A DNA stretch of 64,000 bases from Agrococcus sp. SGAir0287 (GCF_005484985.1 NZ_CP027942.1:2170001-2234000); one strand, 5' to 3'; shown: positions 42,641 to 55,005, numbered from the stretch's first letter. Translations and numbers: made by a program. The notes: generated from the letters alone by a model not told the origin.

Positions 42641-43193
42641 ACACCGCCGCGAGCACCACCGCGACGCCCGTGCCCGCGAGCAGCCACGGCCCGAACGGCA
42701 CCGAATCCGCGCCTCGCACCTTCGCGACGAGCCCGACGGCGCCGCCGAGCAGGAACGCGCACGCCATGCCGCTGAGCGGCAGCCACCACTCGATCGGCGC
42801 GGCCGCCAGCGCGAGGCCCGCGCCGAGCTTCACGTCGCCGGCTCCCATGCCGCCGAGCCACCACATCGCCACGAGCACGACGGCGACGCCGAGCCCGACG
42901 AGCGCCCCGACCCACGTGCCGAGCATCGCGCCGACGAGTGCGCATGCGGATGCGATGCCGAGCAGCGGCACGGTCAGCAGATTCGGCAGGCGCCGCTCGG
43001 CGACGTCGATGCGGGCGAGGGCGGGCGCGACGAGTGCCGCGACGACGAGTGCGATCGTCGCGGCGCCCGCCGAGCCCATCCAGCCCGCGTGCATCGCGAG
43101 CGCGACGACGCCGCCGGCCAGGGCGACGCCGAGGATGCCGTCGGTCGCGGTCAGCCCCAAGGGGGCGGCTGGCGTGCGGACGGCGACGAGCAT
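42639..43193 (-). CDS. A24-family prepilin peptidase
   Basis: 184 residues with five or six helices. The two catalytic aspartates are visible: IDVAERRLPN after helix 2 to 3 and GGMGAGDVKLGAGLAL further on, the standard type IV prepilin peptidase pairs. It lacks the N-terminal methylase domain, as do many actinobacterial forms. It cleaves type IV prepilin-like leaders, e.g. of Flp/Tad pili, which are not encoded in this window. Single gene on its strand. Confidence 0.85.
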   Translation of the reverse strand: MLVAVRTPAAPLGLTATDGILGVALAGGVVALAMHAGWMGSAGAATIALVVAALVAPALARIDVAERRLPNLLTVPLLGIASACALVGAMLGTWVGALVGLGVAVVLVAMWWLGGMGAGDVKLGAGLALAAAPIEWWLPLSGMACAFLLGGAVGLVAKVRGADSVPFGPWLLAGTGVAVVLAAV

Positions 43194-43261
43194 GCGGGCA
43201 CGGTAGCCGTGCGCGCACGATCGCGTCGTGCGTCATCCACAGGCGCGTGCACGCTGCACGG

Positions 43262-43296
43262 CCGAGGACCCGCATCCGTCGGATGCGGGTCCTCGG
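43262..43296 (-). terminator. 16-bp perfect hairpin after phoH
   Basis: CCGAGGACCCGCATCC (43262-43277) pairs perfectly with GGATGCGGGTCCTCGG (43281-43296), loop GTC. It lies 27 nt past the phoH stop (43324) and upstream of the prepilin peptidase. Confidence 0.8.
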
Positions 43297-43323
43297 GGTG
43301 AGGTCGGTGGATGGATGGACGGA

Positions 43324-44649
43324 TCAGGAGTCGAGCAGGCTCGTCACGAGCGCGGCGATGCGGCTGCGCTCGCTGCGCATGAGCGTCACGTGCCCGAAGA
43401 GCGCGTTGCCCTTGAGCGTCTCGATGACGCTCGCGACGCCGTCGTGCCTGCCGACGCGGAGATTGTCGCGCTGCGCGACGTCGTGCGTGAGCACGACCCG
43501 CGAGTTCTGGCCGATGCGGCTGAGCACCGTGAGCAGCACGTTGCGCTCGAGCGACTGCGCCTCGTCGACGATCACGAACGCATCGTGCAGCGAGCGGCCG
43601 CGGATGTGCGTGAGCGGCAGGATCTCGAGCATGCCGCGGTCGGCGACCTCCTCGAGCACGTTGTCGGAGACGAGCGCGCCGAGCGTGTCGTAGATCGCCT
43701 GGCCCCAGGGGTTCATCTTCTCGTCCTTGTCGCCAGGCAGGTAGCCGAGCTCCTGGCCGCCGACGGCGTAGAGGGGGCGGAAGACGATGACCTTCTTGTG
43801 CAGCCGCCGCTCGAGCACGGCCTCGAGGCCGGCGGCGAGCGCGAGCGCGGACTTGCCGGTGCCAGCCGAGCCGCCGAGCGAGACGATGCCCACCTCGTCG
43901 TCGAGCAGCAGGTCGATCGCGAGGCGCTGCTCGGCCGAGCGGCCGTGCACGCCGAAGACGTCGCGGTCGCCGCGCACGAGGGACAGCGTGCCGGGCGACG
44001 TCACCCGGCCGAGCGCGGAGCCGCGCTCGGAGGTGATGACGAGGCCCGTGTTGAGCGGCAGCCCGTCGACGAGGTCCGTCGTGAGGCGCTCCTGGTCGTA
44101 GAGCGTCGCCATCTCGTCGCCGGACAGCGCGATCTCGGCCGTGCCCGTCCATCCCGACTCCACGGCCTGCTCGGCGAGGTACTCCTCGGCGGCGAGGCCG
44201 ATCGACGCCGCCTTGACGCGCATGGGCATGTCCTTCGACACCACGCACACGTCGAGGCCGTCGTTGGCGAGGTTGCACGCGACGGCGAGGATGCGCGAGT
44301 CGTTGTCGCCCAGCTGCAGGCCCGAGGGCAGCACCTGCTGGTTGGAGTGGTTGAGCTCGACCCGCAGGGAGCCGCCGCCGTCGGTCGGCACGGGGAAGTC
44401 GAGCCGCTCGTGCGCGACGCGCAGGTCGTCGAGGTTGCGCAGCGCCTTGCGTGCGAAGTACCCGATCTCGGGGTCGTGCCGCTTCTTCTCGAGCTCGGCG
44501 ATGACGACGACCGGGATGACGACGGAGTGCTCGGCGAATCGGTGGATCGCACCGGGATCCGACAGCAGCACGGACGTGTCCAGCACGTAGGTGCGCTGCG
44601 CGGTCTGCAGCTCGTCGACGATCTCGGGGGCGTGGATGGCCTCAGGCAC
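43324..44649 (-). CDS. PhoH-family ATPase with N-terminal PIN domain
   Basis: 441 residues. The PIN ribonuclease domain (~15-150) starts [15 protein letters not shown] and has [13 protein letters not shown] and [11 protein letters not shown] acidic residues. The PhoH helicase-like domain (~220-441) has Walker [19 protein letters not shown] and Walker [16 protein letters not shown]. PhoH2-type proteins are RNA-directed ATPase/nucleases linked to toxin-antitoxin-like regulation. GTG 44649 has GAGGAG 5 nt upstream. Single gene, followed by a strong hairpin. Confidence 0.92.
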   Translation of the reverse strand: MPEAIHAPEIVDELQTAQRTYVLDTSVLLSDPGAIHRFAEHSVVIPVVVIAELEKKRHDPEIGYFARKALRNLDDLRVAHERLDFPVPTDGGGSLRVELNHSNQQVLPSGLQLGDNDSRILAVACNLANDGLDVCVVSKDMPMRVKAASIGLAAEEYLAEQAVESGWTGTAEIALSGDEMATLYDQERLTTDLVDGLPLNTGLVITSERGSALGRVTSPGTLSLVRGDRDVFGVHGRSAEQRLAIDLLLDDEVGIVSLGGSAGTGKSALALAAGLEAVLERRLHKKVIVFRPLYAVGGQELGYLPGDKDEKMNPWGQAIYDTLGALVSDNVLEEVADRGMLEILPLTHIRGRSLHDAFVIVDEAQSLERNVLLTVLSRIGQNSRVVLTHDVAQRDNLRVGRHDGVASVIETLKGNALFGHVTLMRSERSRIAALVTSLLDS

Positions 44650-44915
44650 GTGGGCTCCTCACCGACTCGGTCGGGTATCGGCGGCCGCCTCCCTTCACGG
44701 CGTCGCGGCCGCGGTGGGTGCCGAGCGGGTGCTCGACTGAGGCTGACGCTACGCCCGGCCACCGACACGGCTCGCAGCGACACGCGGGACGCACGGCGCG
44801 TTCACACGCTCGTAACGCGACGGTCGGCCGAAGCGATCGGCGGCGGATCCGCGACGCGTCCGACCCTCCTGGCCAGGCTGCCGGCGGGCAGGATCCCGTC
44901 GCGAGTGGTCTCCCC
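44650..44915. other. phoH upstream region, no gene seen
   Basis: About 265 bp upstream of phoH with no supported coding sequence. It should hold the phoH promoter; an A/T-bearing segment near 44805-44825 (TTACGAGCG on the minus strand) is the best candidate but is weak. The palindromic repeat array begins after it. Confidence 0.4.
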
Positions 44916-45565
44916 AGCAGCTGGTCGAGGAGGCCGCAGCCGCAGGCTGCAGCCGTCACGAGACCACGCGACCCACCCGCCCGACGCGACCACGCGCATC
45001 ACCGGGCGGGAGCGGCACTCGCGTGGTCTCGTGACGCGTGCTCGCCCTCGCTCGCGCGCTCCTCGACCGGCTGCCGGTGCCGCCCGAGCCCCACGCTCCC
45101 CGCCACCCCTCCCCTCGCTCCCCCATCCGCTCCCTGCGGCGCGAGCGCAGCGAGCCTCGAAGGGAACCCGATGCTCCCGAATCGGCCTTCTGCGGGCTGG
45201 GCCTCGCATCGTGGGCGATCCCTCGGCAGACGGTCGAGGAGGCCCCGAGCCCCGGGCGAGGAGCCGTCACGAGACCACGCGACCCGCCCTCGCGACGCGA
45301 CCGCCCGCATGGCTGCGCAGGAGCGGCAGTCGCGTGGTCTCGTGACGCGTGCTCGCTCTCGCTCGCGCGCTCCTCGACCAGCTGCACGTGGGCGGCATCC
45401 CCATGGTGGGTGTTCCCCCACCAGCCGGTCGAGGAGGCCCCGAGCCCTTGGGCGAGGAGCCGTCACGAGACCACGCGACCCGCCCGCCCGACGCGACCGC
45501 CCGCATGGCTGCGCGTCCCCGAACCGCCCCTTGAGGTGCGAGCGCAGCGAGCCTCGAAAGGAGCA
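44916..45565. repeat. array of palindromic repeats upstream of the HNH gene
   Basis: An ~18-bp arm CGTCACGAGACCACGCGA occurs at 44954-44971, 45265-45282 and 45461-45478. Its reverse complement TCGCGTGGTCTCGTGACG follows at 45019-45036 and 45330-45347, while the third copy is truncated. Outer arms GTCGAGGAGG and CTCCTCGACC flank each unit. Interspersed units carry GCGAGCGCAGCGAGCCTCGAA (45141-45161 and 45538-45558). Together they fill the ~650 bp before the DUF222-HNH gene. Similar GTCTCGTGACG/CTCCTCGACC repeats are common REP-like elements in Microbacteriaceae. No CRISPR-type spacing is seen. Confidence 0.8.
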
Positions 45566-45632
45566 CGCGATGCTCCCGAACCGGCCATCCACGCGCGGAT
45601 TCCGTGTCGGTGGTTCCTGGCAGAGTCGGGTC

Positions 45633-47003
45633 ATGGCGCAGGAGATCGACAGCACGGCACCGGGTTCTGACCCTGCCGCGCTCGCTGCGATCGAGGCGAA
45701 CGCCCTCTCCCAGCTCTCCGCGCTCCGCTCCGGCAGGCAGGCGCTCGAAGCCTACGAGCTGCGGCTGCTCGCGTCCCTCGGCCATCTCGCGCTCGAGCGT
45801 GCCGGTAGTGGGTCGAGCGAGCGGTCGACGATGGAGCTCCGCGCGATCGCCGCCGAGATCGGCGTCCACGCACGCATGTCCGATCGCACGATCGAGCGGC
45901 AGATCGGCGACGCGATGCACCTGGTCGACACGTGGCCGCTCGTGCTCGACGCGTTCGCCGACGGCCGCATCGGCCACGGGCACGTGCGCGCCATCACCGA
46001 GGCAGGATCCGTCCTCGCCTCCACCGACGTCACCGCCGAGCAACGGACCGCGTACGAGGAGCGCATGGTCGCCCTCGCCGAGACGACCACGCCCGCCCAC
46101 GTCGCGAAAGCTGCACGGAAGGCAGCGGACGCGCAGCTGGTCGAGCCGCTCGTCGACCGCCACCGCGCCGCCCGCGACGACCGCCGGGTGACGATCGAGG
46201 CGGCCGACGACGGGATGGCGTGGATCGGCGCCTACGTGCCCGCGGTCCTCGCGCACGGCATCGACCATCGCCTGCGCGCAGGCGCCCGCGCCAAGCCCAA
46301 GGACGACCCGCGCACCATCGACCAATGGCGCGCCGACGCATTCTGCGAGCTCCTCCTCACCAGCAGCGGAGCGCCGGATGGCGCCACCCAGAGCGTCGGC
46401 GCCGACGATGCGACCGAGCACGCGAGGCTGCTCTCGACGATCCGCCCGGTCGTGCAGGTCACGATCCCCGTCACCACCCTCACCGGACACGACGACGCAC
46501 CCGGCACGCTCGACGGCGCCCAGCCCATCGATGCCGAGACCGCCCGCATCCTCGCCGGCGTCGCAGCGACCTGGGAGCGGCTGCTCACCGACCCGATCCG
46601 CGGCACCGTCGTCGAGGTCGACACCTACCAGCCGACCGCCGCGCAGCGCAGGCTGCTGATCGCCCGCGACCAGCACTGCCGATTCCCCGGCTGCGCATCC
46701 CACGCCCGCACCGCCGACCTCGACCACACCATCGCCTGGGACCACGGCGGCACCACCAGCCTCGGCAACCTCGCCCACCTCTGCCGACGCCACCACACCC
46801 TCAAGCACGCCACCGCCTGGACCGTCCACCAACCACGACCCGGCCACCTCACCTGGCGATCACCACGCGGCCAGACCTACCTCGACCGACCACCACCCAC
46901 TGGACCCGTCTTCACCGACGCATCCGACCCGACCGCGGCCATCCCAGCCGACGACGCATGGGGACCACCGACCTCCGCCACCGACGCCGGCACCATCTTC
47001 TGA
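45633..47003 (+). CDS. DUF222 / HNH endonuclease-domain protein (13E12 type)
   Basis: 456 residues. The N-terminal two thirds form the DUF222 helical domain (~20-320). The HNH nuclease is C-terminal: RRLLIARDQHCRFPGCASHARTADLDHTIAWDHGGTTSLGNLAHLCRRHHTLKH, with Cys pairs, the DH catalytic block and N/H residues in order. It is the family called 13E12 in mycobacteria, multicopy in many actinobacteria. ATG 45633 is a reading-frame choice; the frame stays open upstream through repeats, but those are not coding. It sits directly after a palindromic repeat array, so a link of nuclease and repeats is possible. Biological role unknown. Confidence 0.87.
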   Translation: MAQEIDSTAPGSDPAALAAIEANALSQLSALRSGRQALEAYELRLLASLGHLALERAGSGSSERSTMELRAIAAEIGVHARMSDRTIERQIGDAMHLVDTWPLVLDAFADGRIGHGHVRAITEAGSVLASTDVTAEQRTAYEERMVALAETTTPAHVAKAARKAADAQLVEPLVDRHRAARDDRRVTIEAADDGMAWIGAYVPAVLAHGIDHRLRAGARAKPKDDPRTIDQWRADAFCELLLTSSGAPDGATQSVGADDATEHARLLSTIRPVVQVTIPVTTLTGHDDAPGTLDGAQPIDAETARILAGVAATWERLLTDPIRGTVVEVDTYQPTAAQRRLLIARDQHCRFPGCASHARTADLDHTIAWDHGGTTSLGNLAHLCRRHHTLKHATAWTVHQPRPGHLTWRSPRGQTYLDRPPPTGPVFTDASDPTAAIPADDAWGPPTSATDAGTIF

Positions 47004-47112
47004 CGGCCGACGCGGCGTCGCACGACGCCTCCGGGAGTGCGTCTCGTCCTGACGCGCGCCGCGCGACGACGAGATCGCGACGACCTGCGCGGTGCCCGCG
47101 CATGCGATGACC

Positions 47113-47181
47113 GACGACCGAGCCGACGACCGCGCATCCGATCACCGGCGACCGCGCATCCGATCAGCGACGACCGAGCCG
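47113..47181. repeat. short tandem repeats between HNH and uppS
   Basis: CGACCGCGCATCCGATCA occurs at 47127-47144 and 47149-47166 (22-bp period), flanked by the direct repeat GACGACCGAGCCG (47113-47125 and 47169-47181). The convergent spacer 47004-47200 contains no gene I can support. Confidence 0.6.
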
Positions 47182-47200
47182 GCGAGGGCGCAGCCAGTCG

Positions 47201-47974
47201 TCAGCGACCGAAGCGGCGCGAGCGCTGCCCGTAGTCGCGCACGGCGCGCAGGAAGTCGACCTCGCGCATGTCGGGCCCGAGCGCCTCCATGAAGTAGAGC
47301 TCGCTGCGCGCCGACTGCCAGAGCATGAAGTCGCTCAGCCGCTGCTCGCCCGACGTGCGGATCACGAGATCGGGGTCCGGCTGGCCCGTCGTGTACAGAT
47401 GCTCGCCGATGAGCTCGGGGCTCAGCCGCTCGGCGAGCTCCTGCGTCGACCCCTCGTGCGTCTCGAGGATGCGCCGGATCGCCTCGACCACCTCGTGGCG
47501 GCCGCCGTAGCCGACGGCGAGGTTGACCTGCATGCCCGGCGCGTCCTTCGAGCGCTCGACGGCTGCCCCGACCGCGGCCGCGAGCTCGGGGGGCAGGTCG
47601 GCCGCGGATCCGACGTGACGGATGCGCCAGCCCGTGCCCGTCGAGAGGGCGTCCGCGAGGTCGGCGATGATGGCGCACAGCTCGTCGAGCTCGGCCGCGT
47701 CCCGACCCGCGAGGTTGTCGTGCGAGAGCAGATAGAGCGTCACGACCTCGACGCCGAGCTCGTCGCACCACTCGAGGAACTCGTGCATCTTGCGCGCACC
47801 GGCACGGTGCCCGTGCCCGACGCTGTCGAGCGCGTTGAGCCGCGCCCAGCGGCGATTGCCGTCGATGATCATGCCGATGTGGGTGGGCACGGGCGCCCCG
47901 GCGAGCTCTCGCCGCAGATGGCGCTCGTACGCGCGATAGAGGATGCCCGTGCCGCCTCGCCTGCTCGCCGCCAT
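47201..47974 (-). CDS. uppS: isoprenyl transferase (undecaprenyl or decaprenyl diphosphate synthase)
   Basis: 257 residues. The cis-prenyltransferase signature is clear: IGMIIDGNRRWAR with catalytic Asp38, later SHDNLAGRD, QVNLAVGYGGRHEVVEAIRRI and the C-terminal PDLVIRTSGEQRLSDFMLWQSARSELYF. It condenses isopentenyl diphosphate onto a shorter polyprenyl diphosphate to make the lipid carrier for peptidoglycan. ATG 47974 has a close GGAAG. It is back to back with the hemolysin III gene, 72 bp apart. The chain length (C50 or C55) cannot be read from sequence here. Confidence 0.94.
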   Translation of the reverse strand: MAASRRGGTGILYRAYERHLRRELAGAPVPTHIGMIIDGNRRWARLNALDSVGHGHRAGARKMHEFLEWCDELGVEVVTLYLLSHDNLAGRDAAELDELCAIIADLADALSTGTGWRIRHVGSAADLPPELAAAVGAAVERSKDAPGMQVNLAVGYGGRHEVVEAIRRILETHEGSTQELAERLSPELIGEHLYTTGQPDPDLVIRTSGEQRLSDFMLWQSARSELYFMEALGPDMREVDFLRAVRDYGQRSRRFGR

Positions 47975-48034
47975 TCTTCCAATGTACGACCCATGAGCTA
48001 CCGCTCCATGCTGGTCGTCGCATTGCGTACGCCG

Positions 48035-48047
48035 TACGCTAAAGACA
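48035..48047 (+). promoter_or_regulatory. candidate -10 box for leaderless hemolysin III mRNA
   Basis: TACGCT (48035-48040) fits the actinobacterial TANNNT -10 motif and ends 7 nt before the A of ATG 48047. Transcription would then begin at or next to the start codon, giving a leaderless message. No ribosome site is visible before this ATG, in agreement. The -35 region is weak. Confidence 0.35.
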
Positions 48048-48793
48048 TGCAGCACGACTCGACCCGCACCGCGACCGCAGCCGCGACGCCCCGCGACCTC
48101 GAGGGCGCATCGCTCCCCCATCTCCCGATCATCGAGGCCGCCGGCGATGCCGAGGCCGCGAGCGCCCACGACGCCAAGCCCTCCTGGCGCGGCTGGATCC
48201 ACCTCGTCATGGGCCCCATCGCGCTCGTCGCCGGCATCGTGCTCGTCGCGCTCGCGGACACGGTCGCCGGCAAGGTGGCGTCGGCCGTCTTCATGGCCAC
48301 GAGCCTCCTGCTCTTCGGCGTCTCGGCGACCTACCACCGCTTCCGCTGGAGCGACCGGGTGCGCATGACGCTCAAGCGCCTCGACCACTCGAACATCTTC
48401 CTGCTCATCGCCGGCACCTACACGCCCCTCGCGGTGCTCACGCTCTCGACGACGCAGGCCACGATCCTGCTCTCGATCGTGTGGGGCGGCGCCGCGCTCG
48501 GCATCGCCTTCCGCGTGCTCTGGGTCACCGCGCCCCGCTGGCTGTACGTGCCGCTCTACGTCGCGCTCGGCTGGGCCGCCGTCATGTACCTCCCCGCCAT
48601 CTGGGCGGTGAGCGCGGCGACCGCGATCCTCATCGCCGTCGGCGGCCTCGCGTACACGGTGGGCGCGGTCTTCTACGCGCTGAAGCGGCCGAACCCCGTT
48701 CCCGGGCACTTCGGCTTCCACGAGCTCTTCCACGCCTGCACGGTCGTGGCCTTCCTCTGCCACTGGACGGCGATCCTGCTCGTCGCGATCTGA
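48047..48793 (+). CDS. hemolysin III / PAQR-family membrane protein
   Basis: 248 residues, seven predicted helices after a ~60-residue cytoplasmic N-terminus. Family residues: SATYHRFRW with the conserved metal-site His, KRLDHSNIFLLIAGTYTPLAV with the Asp-His, and HFGFHELFHACTVVAFLCHW carrying the final His pair. These place it in the HlyIII/YqfA/adiponectin-receptor superfamily, putative hydrolases of membrane lipids; hemolysis is not implied. ATG 48047 is used; an upstream in-frame ATG would include the probable promoter. Confidence 0.9.
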   Translation: MQHDSTRTATAAATPRDLEGASLPHLPIIEAAGDAEAASAHDAKPSWRGWIHLVMGPIALVAGIVLVALADTVAGKVASAVFMATSLLLFGVSATYHRFRWSDRVRMTLKRLDHSNIFLLIAGTYTPLAVLTLSTTQATILLSIVWGGAALGIAFRVLWVTAPRWLYVPLYVALGWAAVMYLPAIWAVSAATAILIAVGGLAYTVGAVFYALKRPNPVPGHFGFHELFHACTVVAFLCHWTAILLVAI

Positions 48794-48906
48794 CGCCTCG
48801 ACACCGGCACGCGCCGGGTGACGCGCGGTCCTCGCGCAGCGCGCACGCGGCAAGCTCCCGACCTCGCGGACGTACGATGCATCCGTCCGTGATGGATGGG
48901 AGTGCC

Positions 48907-50010
48907 ATGTCCAACGCCCCTCGCGTGCGCGCCGCCGGCGTCGCGATCCTGGCCACCCTCGGCCTGAGCGCCTGCGTCATCCTCCCGCCCCCGCTGCCGC
49001 AGCCCGCGCCACCCGCGCCGACGACGCAGCAGCCCCAGCCGCAGCCCACGCAGAGCGCCGAGCCCACCGAGAGCGTCGACCCGAGCCAGTTCGTGCAGCC
49101 GGACGAGCCGATCTCCGAGACCGACCCGACACCCGAGGACATCGGGGCGTACTACGCGGGCGAGGCGCCGATCACGAGCGCCGGCTACTTCCCCGACGCC
49201 GCGACCGACGTGATCCTCGAGCCCACGCGCGGCACGCCGCTCGTACAGGAGGCGGCGGGGCTGCCGGACGCGACCGCGGGCGACGAGTACCTGCCGGACG
49301 TCGCGCCCTCGCTCACGGGCGACCTCATCCAGTCCACGGTCGGACGGCTCGACATGACGGACGACGAGGGCGGCCAGTACACGTGCTCCGGCACGGTCAT
49401 CAACGCCGAGACGCAGGACATCGTCGTCACCGCGGCGCACTGCGTCTTCAGCGACGACACCCGCAGCGAGATGGCGTCCATCACCTTCACCCCGGCGTAC
49501 GACGACGGCGACGCGCCGTTCGGCGTCTGGGAGGCGGAGGACTGGTGGTACCCCGAGCAGTACATCACCGCGAACGACCGCTGGCTCGACGGCCAGGACG
49601 ACAACGGATGGATGGGCTTCGACTTCGCCTTCCTGCGCCTGGCTCCGAACGCGCAGGGACAGGAGATCGAGGACGTCGTCGGCGGCCAGGGCGTGAGCTT
49701 CCAGGCCGAGACGAACGGCGTCGTGCTCGCCGGCTACCCGGGCGACCCGGCGCCCTTCGACGCGGAGGTGCAGCGCTTCTGCGCGGACTCGACGGTGACC
49801 TACGGCGTCGGCGGCGACCCCAACCTCGGGGTCGACTGCGTCATGGGCTCCGGCGCCTCGGGCAGCGGCTGGGTGACCGACGTCGACCCGGCCACGGGCG
49901 CGGGCTACGTGATCGCCGTCTACTCGAACGGCGGCAGCGACGAGGCGTACGGTCCACCGTTGGGCGTCACGGCGTACGACGGGCTCGTCGCCCTGCAGTC
50001 GGGCGGCTGA
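48907..50010 (+). CDS. V8-like serine protease lipoprotein
   Basis: 367 residues. A lipoprotein signal ends with GLSAC (Cys23), followed by a Pro/Gln/Glu-rich linker (~25-75). The trypsin-like domain shows His178 in VTAAHC (with Cys160-Cys179 likely a disulfide), Asp239 in GFDFAF and the serine in GSGASGSGW (~Ser318), plus another cysteine pair (FCADS and VDCVMG). This fits glutamyl endopeptidase (V8)/trypsin-like surface proteases. GGGAG lies 4-5 nt before ATG 48907, which is preferred over an in-frame ATG at 48877. It is probably surface-tethered and could act on external or cell-wall proteins; substrate unknown. Confidence 0.87.
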   Translation: MSNAPRVRAAGVAILATLGLSACVILPPPLPQPAPPAPTTQQPQPQPTQSAEPTESVDPSQFVQPDEPISETDPTPEDIGAYYAGEAPITSAGYFPDAATDVILEPTRGTPLVQEAAGLPDATAGDEYLPDVAPSLTGDLIQSTVGRLDMTDDEGGQYTCSGTVINAETQDIVVTAAHCVFSDDTRSEMASITFTPAYDDGDAPFGVWEAEDWWYPEQYITANDRWLDGQDDNGWMGFDFAFLRLAPNAQGQEIEDVVGGQGVSFQAETNGVVLAGYPGDPAPFDAEVQRFCADSTVTYGVGGDPNLGVDCVMGSGASGSGWVTDVDPATGAGYVIAVYSNGGSDEAYGPPLGVTAYDGLVALQSGG

Positions 50011-50058
50011 CGCACCGACCGCGCGCACGCCCGCGGGACGAGCCCTGCCGCGTCGGGC

Positions 50059-50535
50059 TCAGGCCATGACGCGGCGCGTGAAGGCGCCGAGCCGCTCGAG
50101 CATCTGCTCGCCGCGCTCCTGGATGCGCTCGGGGCTCGCGAGGTGGGGCGGCACGATGCGGATCGAGTGCGAGCACGACAGCGACTCGCAGATGTACGTG
50201 CCGAGCGAGTCGCCCGCGAGGCCCTTCTCCCCCGCCCGCGGCGCCGTGAACAGCCGCACCTGCGTCGCCGGCTGCGTCGAATGGCACAGGGCGCACATCG
50301 CCGCGATGCCCGCGCGCAGCGTCGACGTGGATGCGCGCACGACGATGCCGACGGGCTCGCCGCCGAGCCACTGCACGATGTAGCCGAGCCGCGCCGAGTG
50401 CGGGTCGCGCCAGCCGAGGTACTCGCGCTCCTCCCAGATCGTCTCGTGGAGGCCCGGCATCGGCAGGCGTGCGAGCTGCTGCTCGGTCGCGTTCACGAAC
50501 GACGAGCGGATCTGCGCCTCGCTGAGCGGCTGCAC
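50059..50535 (-). CDS. FBP-domain zinc-finger protein (FusB/elongation-factor-G-binding-like)
   Basis: 158 residues. The C-terminal treble-clef zinc finger contains CALCHST and ICESLSCSHSIR, spacing that matches the FBP domain of FusB-type proteins, which bind elongation factor G. The N-terminal helical part has PGLHETIWEEREYLGWRDPH. GTG 50535 lies 1 nt from the secA stop (50537), so the gene is translated from the secA message. Related proteins release EF-G from ribosomes and can give fusidic-acid tolerance; that role here is inferred. Confidence 0.87.
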   Translation of the reverse strand: MQPLSEAQIRSSFVNATEQQLARLPMPGLHETIWEEREYLGWRDPHSARLGYIVQWLGGEPVGIVVRASTSTLRAGIAAMCALCHSTQPATQVRLFTAPRAGEKGLAGDSLGTYICESLSCSHSIRIVPPHLASPERIQERGEQMLERLGAFTRRVMA

Positions 50536-50536
50536 G

Positions 50537-53401
<2,865 letters not shown>

Positions 53402-53528
53402 GGATGTCTCTCCCGTTCGATGGATGTAACGGTTCGATAACCGGGGGTCCATGCTACCCCGGTCGGCCTGGACGCACGGGCGCCGGCGTCCGCCATGGGC
53501 GGAACGCCGGCGCCGGTGCGAGCGGGCG

Positions 53529-54164
53529 TCACTCGAGGTCGGTCGTCTCGCCCCCGAGCGTGATGACGCCGTACGACCAGCCCTTGCGGCGGTAGACGAC
53601 GGCGCACTGATCCGTCTCGGCGTCGACGAAGAGGTAGAAGGGATGCCCGACGAGCTCCATCTGGTCGACGGCCTGGCGCGTCGTCATCCGCTTCGACGGG
53701 AACTCCTTGCGCCGGATCACGACGGGCGACCACTCCTGCTCCTCGTCGACGATCGGCACCTCGCCGGTCGCGACGGCGGTGAGCACGGAGGCGTCGGCGG
53801 GCGTGACGTCGAGCCCGCGGAAGTCGCCAGAGGCGACCTCGCGCACCGAGGCGCGCTTCGCGCTGCGGTCGGTGCGCTTGTCGTGCATGCGCCGCGCCCG
53901 CTCCATGAGCTTGTGGAACGCCGCGTCGAACGCGATGTACTTGTCCGGCCCGTCCGCCTCGGAGCGGATGACGCTGCCGGGCACGAGCACGGTGATCTCG
54001 ACGCGGTCGCCCGCGGCGCCGTTCGGCTCCGCGTGGCGCGACACGCGCGCTGCGATCGAGGTGGCACGGGGCAGCAGCAACGCGATCTTGTCGAGCTTCT
54101 CCTCGGCGTACGACTCGAAGCGATCGGTGATGCGTGCCCCTCGGGCGGTGATCTCGACGTCCAC
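53529..54164 (-). CDS. hpf: long-form ribosome hibernation promoting factor
   Basis: 211 residues. N-terminal ribosome-binding domain (~1-95, [33 protein letters not shown]) and a C-terminal dimerisation domain (~150-211, [56 protein letters not shown]) identify the long HPF of Firmicutes and Actinobacteria, which pairs 70S ribosomes into 100S dimers in stationary phase. GTG 54164 is chosen because TTGGAGG lies 5 nt upstream; the TTG at 54176 would lie inside that ribosome site. Own promoter likely in the 112-bp gap to comF. Confidence 0.94.
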   Translation of the reverse strand: MDVEITARGARITDRFESYAEEKLDKIALLLPRATSIAARVSRHAEPNGAAGDRVEITVLVPGSVIRSEADGPDKYIAFDAAFHKLMERARRMHDKRTDRSAKRASVREVASGDFRGLDVTPADASVLTAVATGEVPIVDEEQEWSPVVIRRKEFPSKRMTTRQAVDQMELVGHPFYLFVDAETDQCAVVYRRKGWSYGVITLGGETTDLE

Positions 54165-54276
54165 GGTGACCTCCAACCTGACGGGGCGATCCGCCCCGGG
54201 TCGGTGGCGGATGCGCCTTGGGTGCGGGCCAGCCTATCTGCACGCACCGGTCCCGTGTCCAGGCGCGATCGGTGCA

Positions 54277-54900
54277 TCAGCCATGACGCGGCACGCGCGC
54301 GACGACGATGGCGGCGACGACGTGCGCGCCCGCCGCGCGGCACGCCGCGACGGCCTCGCGGAGCGTGGCCCCCGTCGTCGCGACGTCGTCGACGACGACG
54401 ACCCGCGCCCCGTCGAGCAGACGCGCGTCGCCCGCTCGCGCGCGCAGCGCGCCGCGGTGCAGCCGCTCCTCGCGCCCACGTCGCTTCTGCTGGCCGTCGG
54501 CCGCCTGGCGCAGCTCGATCGAGCGCAGGCGCGCCCCCCTGGCGAGCACCCGGACCGGCACGAAGCCGCGCCGCCTCGTGCCCCCACGGCTCGCCGGCAC
54601 GAGCACGGCGAGCGGCACCTCCGCCTCGTCGGCCATCGCCTCGTCGACGAGGCGCCGCAGCGTCGTGGCGAGCAGGCGCGTCGCCGACCCGCGACCCTCC
54701 TCCTTCGCGGCGAGCACGACCGCTCGCGCCGCGCCGTCGTACGTCGCCGCCCACACGAGCGGCACCGAGCCGAGCGACGCACGCTGCGTCGCGGCGAACG
54801 TCGCGGCGCAGTCGCGGCAGACCCCGTGGTCCGGCGTGCCGCAGCCCGCGCACGCCCGCGGCCACAGCACGCCGAGCGCCTCCCTCACGATCGCGTGCAT
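54277..54900 (-). CDS. ComF-family phosphoribosyltransferase-like protein
   Basis: 207 residues. A zinc-ribbon at ~16-32 (CAGCGTPDHGVCRDC) precedes the phosphoribosyltransferase fold. The PRPP loop is VVVVDDVATTGATLREAVAAC. ComF homologues are needed for DNA uptake in competent bacteria, but the true role is unclear in actinobacteria. The gene lies between lpqB and hpf, 105 bp after lpqB on the same strand. Confidence 0.85.
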   Translation of the reverse strand: MHAIVREALGVLWPRACAGCGTPDHGVCRDCAATFAATQRASLGSVPLVWAATYDGAARAVVLAAKEEGRGSATRLLATTLRRLVDEAMADEAEVPLAVLVPASRGGTRRRGFVPVRVLARGARLRSIELRQAADGQQKRRGREERLHRGALRARAGDARLLDGARVVVVDDVATTGATLREAVAACRAAGAHVVAAIVVARVPRHG

Positions 54901-55005
54901 GCCGCGAGGATGCTCCGGTGCGTCCGACGGAGGCGGACCGGCCGGCGCGCGGCGTGCACCGCGGCCGGCTGTGGAGCCCGCGCGCGCCCGCCGGTCCGCG
55001 GGCCG

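Noticed and set aside
44916-45565. CRISPR array
   Set aside because: Units are long palindromes of unequal spacing with divergent copies, and no cas genes are near.
54162-54176. TTG 54176 as the hpf start
   Set aside because: It would lie inside the GGAGG ribosome site that serves GTG 54164, which also matches the usual HPF N-terminus.
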